Shown in pieces: positions 7,061 to 15,583 of a DNA stretch of 64,000 nucleotides. The notes beneath the pieces were generated by a model. The model made no database searches and was not told the DNA's origin. It worked only from the letters and a program-made list of their open reading frames with translations. This DNA is from Planctomycetota bacterium. GTDB lineage: Bacteria; Planctomycetota; Phycisphaerae; Phycisphaerales; SM1A02. Made by a program: the position numbers and the translations under genes. Within the stretch, counting starts at the first letter, position 1. Each line of letters opens with the position of its first letter. Location of the stretch: the NCBI GenBank assembly GCA_017859745.1, contig JAFMML010000005.1, positions 1 through 64,000 on the forward strand. The letters are read 5' to 3'.

Positions 7061-9640
7061 ATGTCGCGACGCCTCGTCGAACCACCTTCGGCCGGAGAGC
7101 TCGATGCGGCCCTTGCTCCGGCGGAGCGGTGGTTCGAATCGAGAGGCTGGACTCCTCACGACTTCCAGCGGCGTGCGTGGTCGCACCTCGTGGCCGGCGA
7201 CAGCGGACTGGTCCACGTGCCCACCGGGGCCGGCAAGACCTACGCGGCCTTCGTGGGCGCGCTGCTCGGTGCACCGGACGTCGCCGGGGCTCGTGGCGTT
7301 CGCATCCTGTTCGTCACACCGCTTCGGGCGACGAGTCGAGATGTCGAGAAGGCCTTGAGGGATGCGGCGTCGGCCCTTCGGACGGACTTCGCCGTGGGCA
7401 GTCGCACCGGCGACACCTCGGCTTCGGAGCGGGCCCGCCAGCGGACGGTTCTGCCGGAGGTGCTCGTCACCACGCCCGAGTCGCTTTCGCTGCTGCTGGC
7501 GATGGGGGACGCTCGCGAGCGCTTCGCCTTTCTCGAGAGCGTGATCATCGACGAATGGCACGAACTGCGAAGTTCCAAGCGCGGCGTGCAGACCGAACTC
7601 GCCCTCGCGAGATTGCGACGTTGGCGCCCGTCGCTGCGGACGTGGGCCCTGTCGGCGACGCTGGCGGACGTCGAGGAGGCGGCTCGGGCGGCAGTGGGCG
7701 TCGGTCGCGAGGCGGTCGTCGTTCGCGACGATCTGCCTCGGCCGGTCGAGGTCGAATCGCTGTTGCCGGTTCCTGGAACCCGACTGCCGTGGGCGGGCCA
7801 TCTCGGTCTGGCGATGCGGGAGCCGCTGCTGAACTGGCTCGATCCGGCCATCCCGACCCTGCTCTTCACCAACACCCGTTCGCAGGCGGAGCTGTGGTTC
7901 GCCTCGCTGCTTGCGGCGCGGCCGGAGTGGGCGGAGCGGCTGGCTCTCCACCACGGATCGATCGACCTCGAGACCCGCGAAAGGATCGAGGCGAGGGTGA
8001 AGGACGGCCTGACCACGCTCGTCGTCTGCACGTCGAGCCTCGATCTTGGAGTCGACTTCTCGCCGGTCGAACGAGTCGTCCAGATCGGTTCGCCCAAGGG
8101 TGTGGCGCGGCTGCTGCAGAGGGCCGGCCGTGGAGCCCATCGTCCCGGCGCCACCTGCCGGGTGCTGTGCGTGCCCACGCACGCCATGGAACTCGTCGAG
8201 ATCGCCGCGGCTCGGGAGGCGATCGAGCGGCGAGAGATCGAGACGCGACCGGCCATTCGCGATCCTCTGGACTGTCTCGTGCAGCACCTCGTCACCGTGG
8301 GGCTCGGAGGCGGCTTCGAGGCCGACGACCTGTTCGAGGAGGTCCGCACCGCCTGGTGCTGCAGGACGCTCTCTCGCGCGGCGTTCGACTGGTGTCTCGA
8401 CCTGGCCTGCCGGGGCGGTGCCACGCTGGGGGCGTATCCCAAGTACCACCGTCTGATCGAGGAGGGGTCGCGATACGTGGTGCGGGACCGCCGGATCGCG
8501 GCGCTGCATCGGCTGAACATCGGGACGATCACCGCGGATGCGACGCTGTCGGTGCGCCTGCAGGGTGGTGGTCGCCTCGGTTCGATCGAGGAACGGTTCA
8601 TCGGGCGTCTGCGTCCGGGCGAGGACTTTCTGTTCGCAGGACGCCATCTGGAGTTGGTTCGAATCCGCGACCTCGTCGCGACGGTTCGGCCGGCGAGGCG
8701 ACGCACCACCTCGACGCCGCACTGGGCGGGATCGAGATTTCCGCTGTCGACGGCGCTCTCCGCGAGCGTGCGCCGAACCCTCGGCAGGGCGAGACGCGGC
8801 GAAGCGTCGGACGCTCCCGAACTCGTCGCGGCCGAACCGATTCTTGCGGCGCAGGCCGAGCGATCGCGCATCCCCGCCGAGGGGTCGGTGCTTGCCGAGG
8901 TCTTCCACGCCCACCGGCACGGCGGAGAGGGGAGTCACCTCTTCCTGCATCCCTTCGAGGGCCGACTCGTCCACGAAGGCCTCTCGGTCCTGCTGGCGCT
9001 TCGGTTCGGTCGGCGTCGGCGGGGCAGCTTCGGGGTCTCCTTCAACGACTACGGTCTCGAGTGGTGGAGCGCCGAGCCGTATCCATTCGAGGCGATGCTC
9101 GATGGCGAGCTCTTCTCTCGCGAGGGGCTGGTCGAGGATCTCGTCGAGGCGGTCAACCTCGGCGAGTTGAGCCGGCGACAGTTTCGAGACATCGCCCGCG
9201 TCGCCGGCCTCGTTCAACAGAAGACCCTCGGAGGCGATGCGAGCCCGAAGCAGGTGCAGGCGGGCGCGTCGCTGCTCTACGAGGTGTTCTCGCAGTTCGA
9301 TCCCGAGAATCTGCTGCTCGAACAGAGTCGTCGAGAGGTGCTCGACCGGCAGTGCGAGGGGGATCGCCTCGCCGCGACGCTCGGACGCCTCGAGCGGGGG
9401 CCGATCGAGGTCGTCGAACTCGCCGCCCCCGGTCCGCTGGCAGTGCCGCTCGTCGCGGATCGACTCGGCACCACGCTGTCGACCGAGTCGGTGCTCGAAC
9501 AACTGGCGGCTCTGGGTGTCGCGCGGAACGCGGGTGGCTGGCGGGGAGATGAGGTCGGCGCCACCATCGACCGCTCGGGTGATCGACCATCGCGCCGTCG
9601 AGGCGCATCGAGCCGGGCTCGTCGCGGAACCCGCCGTTGA
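7061..9640 (+). CDS. Ligase-associated DEXH-box DNA repair helicase (Lhr-like)
   Basis: Superfamily 2 helicase (859 aa) of the 'ligase-associated DNA damage response DEXH box helicase' type. It has Walker A PTGAGKT (about residue 51), Walker B IDEWHELRSSKRG with the DEWH box, motif III LSATLAD and motif VI QRAGRGAHRPG. These are followed by the long C-terminal winged-helix and Lhr-core region. Family members occur with an ATP-dependent ligase, a metallo-beta-lactamase exonuclease and the PdeM phosphoesterase. Here only pdeM follows, 22 nt downstream. Length is normal for the family. It acts on DNA in the cytoplasm; the exact repair substrate is not established from sequence. Confidence 0.88.
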   Translation: MSRRLVEPPSAGELDAALAPAERWFESRGWTPHDFQRRAWSHLVAGDSGLVHVPTGAGKTYAAFVGALLGAPDVAGARGVRILFVTPLRATSRDVEKALRDAASALRTDFAVGSRTGDTSASERARQRTVLPEVLVTTPESLSLLLAMGDARERFAFLESVIIDEWHELRSSKRGVQTELALARLRRWRPSLRTWALSATLADVEEAARAAVGVGREAVVVRDDLPRPVEVESLLPVPGTRLPWAGHLGLAMREPLLNWLDPAIPTLLFTNTRSQAELWFASLLAARPEWAERLALHHGSIDLETRERIEARVKDGLTTLVVCTSSLDLGVDFSPVERVVQIGSPKGVARLLQRAGRGAHRPGATCRVLCVPTHAMELVEIAAAREAIERREIETRPAIRDPLDCLVQHLVTVGLGGGFEADDLFEEVRTAWCCRTLSRAAFDWCLDLACRGGATLGAYPKYHRLIEEGSRYVVRDRRIAALHRLNIGTITADATLSVRLQGGGRLGSIEERFIGRLRPGEDFLFAGRHLELVRIRDLVATVRPARRRTTSTPHWAGSRFPLSTALSASVRRTLGRARRGEASDAPELVAAEPILAAQAERSRIPAEGSVLAEVFHAHRHGGEGSHLFLHPFEGRLVHEGLSVLLALRFGRRRRGSFGVSFNDYGLEWWSAEPYPFEAMLDGELFSREGLVEDLVEAVNLGELSRRQFRDIARVAGLVQQKTLGGDASPKQVQAGASLLYEVFSQFDPENLLLEQSRREVLDRQCEGDRLAATLGRLERGPIEVVELAAPGPLAVPLVADRLGTTLSTESVLEQLAALGVARNAGGWRGDEVGATIDRSGDRPSRRRGASSRARRGTRR

Positions 9641-9662
9641 ACACCGAAGGACGAGCGAGAAC

Positions 9663-10409
9663 ATGAGCGGCGATGCCACCGGCTCCTCGCGATCGGCGGC
9701 CTCTGGTCGCTTCGTGCCAGAGGCCTTCCGAATCGATCTCGACGGTGTGGGGCTCCGTCTTCTGCCGGAGCGAGCGGCGCTGGTCGAGTCGACGGGGGCG
9801 CTGCTCGTCGCGGACCTCCATCTCGACAAGCCTGCCGCCTATCGACGCGAGGGCGTGGCGATGCCGGAGGGCATCCTCGAGGAGTCGCTTGCCCGGCTCG
9901 CCCTCCTCGCAGGGCACCCGGAGGTTCGTGAGATCCTCGTCCTGGGCGATCTGCTGCATCATCGACATGGGGCCGACCTCGAGACCGCGGAGCGGTTCAC
10001 GCGGTGGCGTCGCGAACATCCGGTGCCGATGGCTCTCGTCGGCGGCAATCACGATCGCGGCGCGGGCCGCCACCTCGAGGCCTGGTCGATCGCGGATCTG
10101 GGCGCCCGGCACCGGGTCGGCGGTCTCGAACTGGTGCACGACCCCGGTTCCGCGATGCAGCGGCCGGCCGTGGCAGGGCACCTTCATCCGGTCGCGGCGA
10201 TCGATCGGGAGACGCGGCGTCTCAAGCTGCCGGCCTTCCTGAAGACCCGGAGCCTGCTGGTGCTGCCGGCGTTCACGGCCTTCGCAAGCGGTGACCGGGT
10301 GGTGCCCGAGGTCGGGGACGCCGTGTACGCCATCGCGGAAGGCCGGGTGGTCGAGGTCACGGCCGCGTTCTTCCGGCGCCCCCGTGGCGGCGAGGCCTTG
10401 GATGGATGA
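9663..10409 (+). CDS. pdeM: Ligase-associated DNA damage response endonuclease PdeM
   Basis: Calcineurin-like metallophosphoesterase (248 aa). The metal ligand motifs are visible in order: DLHLDK (D-x-H), GDLLHHR, GNHDRG and GHLHPV. This set and length match PdeM, the nuclease partner of the preceding helicase. The ATG at 9663 lies 22 nt past the helicase stop, with GGA-type spacing upstream, so the two are probably cotranscribed. The first 20 residues are Ser/Ala/Gly-rich and precede the fold. It ends 15 nt before the convergent ABC exporter gene. Confidence 0.87.
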   Translation: MSGDATGSSRSAASGRFVPEAFRIDLDGVGLRLLPERAALVESTGALLVADLHLDKPAAYRREGVAMPEGILEESLARLALLAGHPEVREILVLGDLLHHRHGADLETAERFTRWRREHPVPMALVGGNHDRGAGRHLEAWSIADLGARHRVGGLELVHDPGSAMQRPAVAGHLHPVAAIDRETRRLKLPAFLKTRSLLVLPAFTAFASGDRVVPEVGDAVYAIAEGRVVEVTAAFFRRPRGGEALDG

Positions 10410-10424
10410 TCGGCCTCCCGACCC

Positions 10425-12386
10425 TCAGGATCGTCCTGCGGCCTCGGTCTTCGGCCGTTCCGGCGGCGCGGTCTGCCGGATCACCATGTCCCGGTAGCGA
10501 CCGCTCGAGTTCATGAGTTCCTCGTGGGTGCCGGTCTCGACGACGCGGCCATGTTCGAGGACCACGATCAGATCGGCGTGGGCGATGGTGCTGAGGCGGT
10601 GGGCGATCACGAAGCTCGTGCGTTCGGCGAGCAGGCGAGCGAGTCCCTGCTGGATGAGTCGTTCGCTCTCGGTGTCGAGCGCACTGGTGGCCTCGTCGAG
10701 GATCAGGATGCGGGGGTCTGCGAGGACCGCTCGAGCGATCGCGAGGCGCTGTCGCTGCCCCCCGGAGAGGCGCACGCCCCGTTCGCCGATCAGGGTCTCG
10801 AAGCCGTCCGGAAGGGGGTCGATGAACTCGAGGGCGTTGGCGATCTCGGCGGCGCGCCGGATCTCCGCCTCGCCGGCTCCTCGACGACCGTAGGCGATGT
10901 TCGCCCCGATCGAATCGTCGAAGAGAAACACCTCCTGCTCGACGATGCCGAGCAGACTTCGATAGCTGTCGAGGGAGATCTCCCGCAGGTCCACGCCATC
11001 GAGGGTGATCGAGCCCGTGGTCGGGTCGAAGAATCTCGCGACGAGGTTCGAGAGGGTGGTCTTTCCGGCTCCGGACGCGCCGACGAGGGCCACCATGCCT
11101 CCGGGAGGGGCGGTGAACGAGATCCCCTCGAGGACCGCCTCCTCGCTTCGCGGATAGCTGAACGAGACGTCGCGAAGCTGGATTTCGCCGCGGACCGACC
11201 CGCGGTCGAGGACGACCGCTCCGGGGCGATCCGGCAGCTCGACCGGCTCGTCGATCAGGTCGAGGATCCGATCGAGCGCCGCGAGCTGCGTCTGGAATCC
11301 GGTGGCGCTGCTCGCAAGGGTCTCGATCGGACCGAGCAGCATCACGAGGTAGGTGAGGAACATGACCAGATCGCCGGTGGTGATGGTGCCCTCGACGACC
11401 TGCAGCCCCCCGTAGAAGAGCAGGCCGGCGCTCGCGATGGGAATGATCAGTTCCCAGGCGATCTCCACGCCACGAGCCCACCACCAGACGCGCAGTTCCT
11501 GCCGGGCCATCAGATGGCCGCCTCGCACGAACCGGTTGGACTCGCTGCGGCGTCGGCCGAAGCCGCGCACCACCCGCATCCCTCCGAAGGTCTCGGTGGC
11601 CTGGCCGTCGATCCGCTCGCGCTGGCTCCGAATGTCCCGATACATGGGACGGATCCGGGCGATCCATGTCCGGTGGGTGATCCACACCGTCGGCAGCAGC
11701 ACCAGCGATCCGATCAGCAGCCGCCAATCGGTCCATGCGAGGATGAGCAGACTTCCCAGCAGCTGGATCACCGCACGCCACGGGTTGTAGAGCATGCTGA
11801 AGACGAGGTCCGCGATGCTGCCCGCATCCTCCCGCAGAATGCTCGCGACGCCGCCCGACTTGATCTCGTGGACGCGGTCGAGCGGCAGGCGCACCGCGTG
11901 CTCGAACGCCCGCCGACGCAGGTCCACCGACAGGCGTCGGGCCGCCCGAGTGGCCTGCCAGCGACCGACCACGCCCACCCCGACCCGGATCATGCTGATC
12001 AGGACCACCGCGATGCAGAGTGCCGCGAGCAGACGCGTCGGCGACTCGAGGCCCAGACTCGATGGGAGTCGGTCCCGCCAGACCGCGGGGAGGCCGGTGC
12101 CCGAGAATGCGTAGTCGATGGCGAACTTGGTGGCCGCAGGGGGTACGAGGGCCAGGGCGGTCGAGACGGTCAGGGTGCAGAGCGAGAAGACGACCGGTCG
12201 TCGATGCCGTCCGAGAAGTCCAAGGAAGACCCGCAGGAGCTGGAGGAAGCTCCGAGACCGTTGGAGACTCTTGTCCCGACCCTCTCGAGTGACGGCGATT
12301 CGCCGACTCTTCGCCTCTCGCTGTCGTTCTCGAAGACCTTGGAGGTACCTCTGGAAGCGGATTCGGCTGGTGGCGGGGCGGCCCAT
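10425..12386 (-). CDS. ABC exporter, fused permease and ATPase (MsbA/multidrug type)
   Basis: Half-transporter (653 aa) that would dimerise to export a lipid or drug-like substrate across the inner membrane. The N-terminal 45 residues are basic. Six hydrophobic helices occupy about residues 50-340, and the nucleotide-binding domain follows. The ATPase has Walker A GASGAGKTT, signature LSGGQRQR, Walker B LILDEATSALD and the H-loop AHRLSTI. The ATG at 12386 has no Shine-Dalgarno but has TACACT 10 nt upstream. The open frame extends about 290 codons further but is not homologous to anything. Substrate cannot be told from sequence. Confidence 0.88.
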   Translation of the reverse strand: MGRPATSRIRFQRYLQGLRERQREAKSRRIAVTREGRDKSLQRSRSFLQLLRVFLGLLGRHRRPVVFSLCTLTVSTALALVPPAATKFAIDYAFSGTGLPAVWRDRLPSSLGLESPTRLLAALCIAVVLISMIRVGVGVVGRWQATRAARRLSVDLRRRAFEHAVRLPLDRVHEIKSGGVASILREDAGSIADLVFSMLYNPWRAVIQLLGSLLILAWTDWRLLIGSLVLLPTVWITHRTWIARIRPMYRDIRSQRERIDGQATETFGGMRVVRGFGRRRSESNRFVRGGHLMARQELRVWWWARGVEIAWELIIPIASAGLLFYGGLQVVEGTITTGDLVMFLTYLVMLLGPIETLASSATGFQTQLAALDRILDLIDEPVELPDRPGAVVLDRGSVRGEIQLRDVSFSYPRSEEAVLEGISFTAPPGGMVALVGASGAGKTTLSNLVARFFDPTTGSITLDGVDLREISLDSYRSLLGIVEQEVFLFDDSIGANIAYGRRGAGEAEIRRAAEIANALEFIDPLPDGFETLIGERGVRLSGGQRQRLAIARAVLADPRILILDEATSALDTESERLIQQGLARLLAERTSFVIAHRLSTIAHADLIVVLEHGRVVETGTHEELMNSSGRYRDMVIRQTAPPERPKTEAAGRS

Positions 12387-12396
12387 TGGGGCGAGG

Positions 12397-12402
12397 AGTG
12401 TA
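12397..12402 (-). promoter_or_regulatory. -10-like TACACT of the ABC exporter
   Basis: On the minus strand TACACT ends 10 nt before the ATG at 12386. No purine-rich ribosome site lies between, so the transcript probably starts within a few nucleotides of the start codon. Confidence 0.45.
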
Positions 12403-12559
12403 GGTCGCGAGGCCGGGCGTCGAGCATCTCGGCGACCGGCCCGACGGAATCTGGGTGCTCGGATTGGAGCGGGACGACGCTCGGGACGATGCGCACCGCA
12501 CGGAACCAAGCGTCGCATCCGCGACCTCCGGACTTCCGAGACGGCCGCCGAGGACGCTG

Positions 12560-13096
12560 GTGACGAATCCAAACCACAGACCGGACGACGGCGCCTCCGA
12601 GGGGGTCGATGCCGCCCTGCGGCATCATCTCTGCCGAACGGATCCGGCCACGGGGCTCGCGAACCGACTCGTGCTGGTCGAACTGCTTCGCAGCCTCGCC
12701 ATGCCGCCCATGCCGCACGAACTGGTCGGCGGCGTGACCATCGCCGTCGACGATCTCGTCGCGGCGCCGGCGACCGAGCGACGTCGTGATCGCGAGACGT
12801 TGTTGCGGGAACTGGGCGCCTTCGTGAGGGAGTCCGCGCCCGAGCATGCGATCGCCGCATCGGTCGTCGACGGGCTGGTGCTGATTCTGTTTCCAGAGTT
12901 GTCCGAGGCGAAGATCCGTGCCGTGGCGGCCCGGAGCCGAGCCCTCTGGATGCGTCGGCCGTGGACCCATCGTGGCATGCCTCGACCCCGCGTGGCCATC
13001 GCTGCGATCTCGGTGCCGGTCGCTGGGGCGTCGGGCGGGTGGTTCGACGCCCTGCATGCGGCGTGTCGCGACCTCGCGTCCCGACGCGTCGCCTGA
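12560..13096 (+). CDS. Degenerate GGDEF-domain protein
   Basis: 178-aa protein that reads as a truncated diguanylate-cyclase fold. TDPATGLANRLVLVELL matches the DxLTGLxNR opening of GGDEF domains. LLRELGAFVRE then precedes VVDGLVLILFPE where GGDEFAVLLP would stand, and VAIAAISVPV matches the VTVSIG strand. The GGDEF signature is lost (VVDGL) and the substrate-binding region is shortened, so catalysis is not expected; a binding or scaffold role is possible. The start is uncertain: I use the GTG at 12560 because GAGGA lies just upstream; an in-frame GTG at 12455 is an alternative. It diverges from the ABC exporter and precedes a lipoprotein gene. Confidence 0.55.
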   Translation: MTNPNHRPDDGASEGVDAALRHHLCRTDPATGLANRLVLVELLRSLAMPPMPHELVGGVTIAVDDLVAAPATERRRDRETLLRELGAFVRESAPEHAIAASVVDGLVLILFPELSEAKIRAVAARSRALWMRRPWTHRGMPRPRVAIAAISVPVAGASGGWFDALHAACRDLASRRVA

Positions 13097-13117
13097 ATCG
13101 CGCGACGTCGCTCAATA

Positions 13118-13145
13118 TTGACCACGCGTCATTATTCGATACCCT
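13118..13145 (+). promoter_or_regulatory. Promoter TTGACC-N16-TACCCT
   Basis: A -35 TTGACC (13118-13123) and a -10 TACCCT (13140-13145) lie in an AT-rich pocket about 110 nt before the lipoprotein start. The same pair with identical spacing occurs before imuA at 25905-25932. Confidence 0.55.
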
Positions 13146-13255
13146 TCTCCGTGAGGGCGGCGATCGTCGACGCCTGTTTTCCAAGCACTCGCACACGCGC
13201 TCGGACGGGCGCACGGACGGGTGCTCAGACAAGCGACCGGAAGGGACCAGCACAG

Positions 13256-13498
13256 ATGACGAAGACGTTTCGAGTGGCCTTGATCGGCGGTCTGATGGCG
13301 GTGGCGTGCGCGGCCGGATGCCATCACTACAAGATCACCGATCCCAGCACCGACAAGACGTACTTCACGAAGAGCTACAAGGAGAAGTCCGGTGCGGTGA
13401 AGTTCAGCGACGCCCGGAGCGGCGCCGACGTGAACATCCAGAACGCCGAGATCATCGAGATCTCCGGCAGCGAGTACCGCGACGCGGTCAAGAACTGA
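13256..13498 (+). CDS. Small lipoprotein, YgdI/YgdR (DUF903)-like
   Basis: 80-aa exported lipoprotein. The signal peptide MTKTFRVALIGGLMAVACAA ends in a lipobox with the lipidated cysteine at residue 22 (AAGC). The mature part has YKITDPSTDKTYFTK, then SGAVKFSDARSGADVNIQ and EIIEISGSEY. This resembles the short SH3-like fold of YgdI/YgdR lipoproteins; function of that family is unknown. GGGA lies about 9 nt before the ATG at 13256. It is a single-gene unit flanked by a promoter at 13118 and a hairpin terminator at 13531. Family assignment is from pattern memory and moderate. Confidence 0.7.
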   Translation: MTKTFRVALIGGLMAVACAAGCHHYKITDPSTDKTYFTKSYKEKSGAVKFSDARSGADVNIQNAEIIEISGSEYRDAVKN

Positions 13499-13530
13499 TT
13501 CGAACCCGGCTCATCGCCGTGGGATCACCG

Positions 13531-13560
13531 ACACCGCTCGAGTTCGAGCGGTGTTGTTCT
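13531..13560. terminator. Bidirectional hairpin terminator
   Basis: ACACCGCTCG / CGAGCGGTGT forms a perfect 10-bp stem with a 4-nt loop, followed by TGTTCT. It lies between the convergent lipoprotein and rlmN genes and could end both transcripts. It is the clearest terminator in the window. Confidence 0.7.
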
Positions 13561-13584
13561 GCGCTCTCCATTCGACGGGAGCGA

Positions 13585-14745
13585 TCAGACCCCGGTTCCG
13601 CGGCGGCCCGCCCTGCGGATCTCCGGATTGCCGAGTTGCCCGCACGCCCCCATGACGTCGCGGCCCTTGGTGCCGCGTCGCTTCACGAACTGCCCGTTGG
13701 CGATGGCGCGGCCGATGAAGGCCTCGACGGTGGACTCCTCGGGAGCCGGCCACGGCGAGTCCCGGCGGGGGTTGTAGGGGATCACGTTCAGACTGCACTT
13801 GAGGCCTCGCAGTCGCCCGCACAGTTCGTCGCAGTGTTCGAGTCGGTCGTTGACGCCTGGAATCAACACGTACTCGATGCAGAGGGCCGCGCTCGGCCGC
13901 TTGGGGAACGCCCGAATCGCCTCGAAGAGCGCATCGATCGGCTCGGCCCGATTGATCGGCATGATCTCGTCGCGGACCGCGTCGTTGGGGGCGTTGACGC
14001 TGATCGCCAGGCCGAGGCCTCGGTAGCCGGGCTCCTGGATGAAGGCCCCGAGGCGGCGGATCCCCTCGACGCGTCCGACCGTGCTGATCGCGATCCGCGA
14101 GGCCGCGAGGCCTGGTCCATTGCGGTCGCACAGGACTCGAACCGCCGGCAGCACCGCGTCGAGGTTCTCCATGGGCTCGCCCATGCCCATGAACACGATG
14201 TTGCGGATCTCGTGTCCGGTGGCGGGGCCGCCCGCGGCGATCTCCTCCGGCGTTCGAGGCAGGATGAATCGGGCGAACCGCCACTGCTCGACGATCTCTT
14301 CGGTCGCGAGGCTTCGGAGGAGTCCCATCTGGGCGGTCTCGCAGAAGCGGCAGCCCATGGCGCAGCCCACCTGGCTCGACACGCAGAGGGTGCGACTGAA
14401 CCCGCCGGAGCGCTTTCGCATCGGGATGACCACGGACTCGCTCTCGAGACCGTCGTCGAGCCGCAATGCGAACTTCACGGTGAGGCCCTCGATCTCGGTT
14501 CGGACGATCTCCCCTCGCGGCTCGGTGGAGACGCCGATCGCCTCGAGCGGACGAGGGTCGTGGTCCCGATACCAGGCCCTGTAGGCGGCAAGACCGGCGG
14601 GCCGCGATGTGCCGTGGTCGCGCATCGCCTCGACGAACGAGCCCGAGTCGAGGGCACGTGGATCGAGGCGGCGGCCGCGTGCCGACGTCGCCTGCTGCGG
14701 CAGGTGGACGGCGGTGGCGATGGTCCGGGGGGCGGGATCGATCAT
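13585..14745 (-). CDS. rlmN: RlmN, 23S rRNA A2503 / tRNA A37 C2-methyltransferase
   Basis: Radical-SAM methyltransferase (386 aa) that methylates C2 of A2503 in 23S rRNA and A37 of some tRNAs. The iron-sulfur cluster motif is CAMGCRFC (CX3CX2C). GMGEPMEN follows, and the resolving-cysteine region near the C-terminus reads DVMGACGQL. Length and motif order are normal. The ATG at 14745 begins MIDPAPR. Upstream there is no Shine-Dalgarno but a TACTAT hexamer 11 nt before the start. It diverges from the ferredoxin gene. Confidence 0.93.
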   Translation of the reverse strand: MIDPAPRTIATAVHLPQQATSARGRRLDPRALDSGSFVEAMRDHGTSRPAGLAAYRAWYRDHDPRPLEAIGVSTEPRGEIVRTEIEGLTVKFALRLDDGLESESVVIPMRKRSGGFSRTLCVSSQVGCAMGCRFCETAQMGLLRSLATEEIVEQWRFARFILPRTPEEIAAGGPATGHEIRNIVFMGMGEPMENLDAVLPAVRVLCDRNGPGLAASRIAISTVGRVEGIRRLGAFIQEPGYRGLGLAISVNAPNDAVRDEIMPINRAEPIDALFEAIRAFPKRPSAALCIEYVLIPGVNDRLEHCDELCGRLRGLKCSLNVIPYNPRRDSPWPAPEESTVEAFIGRAIANGQFVKRRGTKGRDVMGACGQLGNPEIRRAGRRGTGV

Positions 14746-14755
14746 GCGGGGTTCG

Positions 14756-14762
14756 TATAGTA
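14756..14762. promoter_or_regulatory. Overlapping divergent -10 (TATAGTA) for rlmN and fdx
   Basis: TATAGT on the plus strand (14756-14761) and TACTAT on the minus strand (14757-14762) overlap by five positions. The minus copy ends 11 nt before the rlmN ATG; the plus copy would give the ferredoxin gene a leader of about 160 nt. Two promoters facing away from one hexamer would exclude each other. Confidence 0.4.
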
Positions 14763-14925
14763 CGGATCGCCGTCGCGTTCTCGTCGTTCCGAATCGGGCA
14801 TCCACGCCGCCTTGGGGACGAAGGGCCGAAGAGCCGCCGCGGAGGCGGTGCGACGCCATGGTCCGTCCGAACGAACGCCGACCACTTCCAGTTCAACCCC
14901 CAACGCCGATCCAGAGCCCAACTCG

Positions 14926-15324
14926 ATGCACCTGAAGCACTCCGATCACGAGCACGGTCCGCCGGTCGTTCCAGTCAAGTTCCTTCTCGAGGACCCCGAA
15001 GGTCTCACCGAGACCGAGCAGTCCGAGTGGGACCTCATGGGCGGTGAAGGCGAGAGTCTGCTCGAACTCGCGATCGATCACGGCATCAACATCGAACACG
15101 CCTGCGGCGGCGTCTGCGCCTGCTCGACCTGTCACATCTACGTCGAACAGGGCATGGATCAGCTCTCGGAGGCGACCGAGGACGAGGAGGACCGCGTCGA
15201 GGAGGCGCCGGGACTGCAACGCAACAGTCGACTCTCCTGCCAGTGCGAGATCGTCGGGAAGGGGCCGATCGTGGTGCGGGTCCCCGCGTGGAATCGCAAT
15301 GCGATCAAGGAGGTCCCGCACTAG
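14926..15324 (+). CDS. fdx: [2Fe-2S] ferredoxin, ISC type
   Basis: 132-aa adrenodoxin-type ferredoxin. The cluster ligands are the cysteines in CGGVCACSTC and the downstream SCQCE. Flanking segments GESLLELAIDHGINIEHACGG and EEAPGLQRNSRLSCQ are typical of Isc ferredoxins that donate electrons to Fe-S cluster assembly. The N-terminal 20 residues carry several His and are not conserved in the family. The iscX gene follows after 15 nt, which supports an Isc role. No iscS, iscU, iscA, hscA or hscB is present in the window. Confidence 0.88.
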   Translation: MHLKHSDHEHGPPVVPVKFLLEDPEGLTETEQSEWDLMGGEGESLLELAIDHGINIEHACGGVCACSTCHIYVEQGMDQLSEATEDEEDRVEEAPGLQRNSRLSCQCEIVGKGPIVVRVPAWNRNAIKEVPH

Positions 15325-15339
15325 GGGCGCTGGCGATCG

Positions 15340-15546
15340 ATGGATCCCTTTCACTGGCTCGACGTGCAACGGATCGCGGAGGAGCTCGCCGAGGCCCATC
15401 CCCACGAGGATCCACTCGCGATCGCGTTCCCGCGCCTGAAGTCGCTGGTCGAAGGCCTCGAGGACTTCGAGCCGCAGGAGGGCCATCCCGCGAACGAGCG
15501 GATCCTCGAGGCGATCCAGCAGGCCTGGATCGACGAGCGGGATTGA
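15340..15546 (+). CDS. iscX: IscX, Fe-S assembly accessory protein
   Basis: 68-aa protein with the IscX pattern: a helical start, the acidic motif LEDFEPQE (LEDFDDDP in Escherichia coli) and the ending ANERILEAIQQAWIDE. IscX binds IscS and tunes iron delivery and cysteine desulfurase activity in the cytoplasm. It begins 15 nt after fdx, with AGG-type purines upstream, so the pair is an operon. The length equals that of known IscX. Confidence 0.87.
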   Translation: MDPFHWLDVQRIAEELAEAHPHEDPLAIAFPRLKSLVEGLEDFEPQEGHPANERILEAIQQAWIDERD

Positions 15547-15569
15547 GCGGCCCCGAGCGGCGCCTGGAG

Positions 15570-15575
15570 TACTCT
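15570..15575 (+). promoter_or_regulatory. -10-like TACTCT before the nitrilase-family gene
   Basis: TACTCT ends 8 nt before the ATG at 15584, and the space between is CCCCGCCG with no ribosome site. This is consistent with a leaderless start. Confidence 0.5.
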
Positions 15576-15583
15576 CCCCGCCG

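Noticed and set aside
5732-9829. 1365-codon open frame on the minus strand
   Set aside because: Shadow of crtQ, the helicase and the start of pdeM; its Arg/Pro/Gln-rich product resembles no protein and the opposite strand has clear domains.
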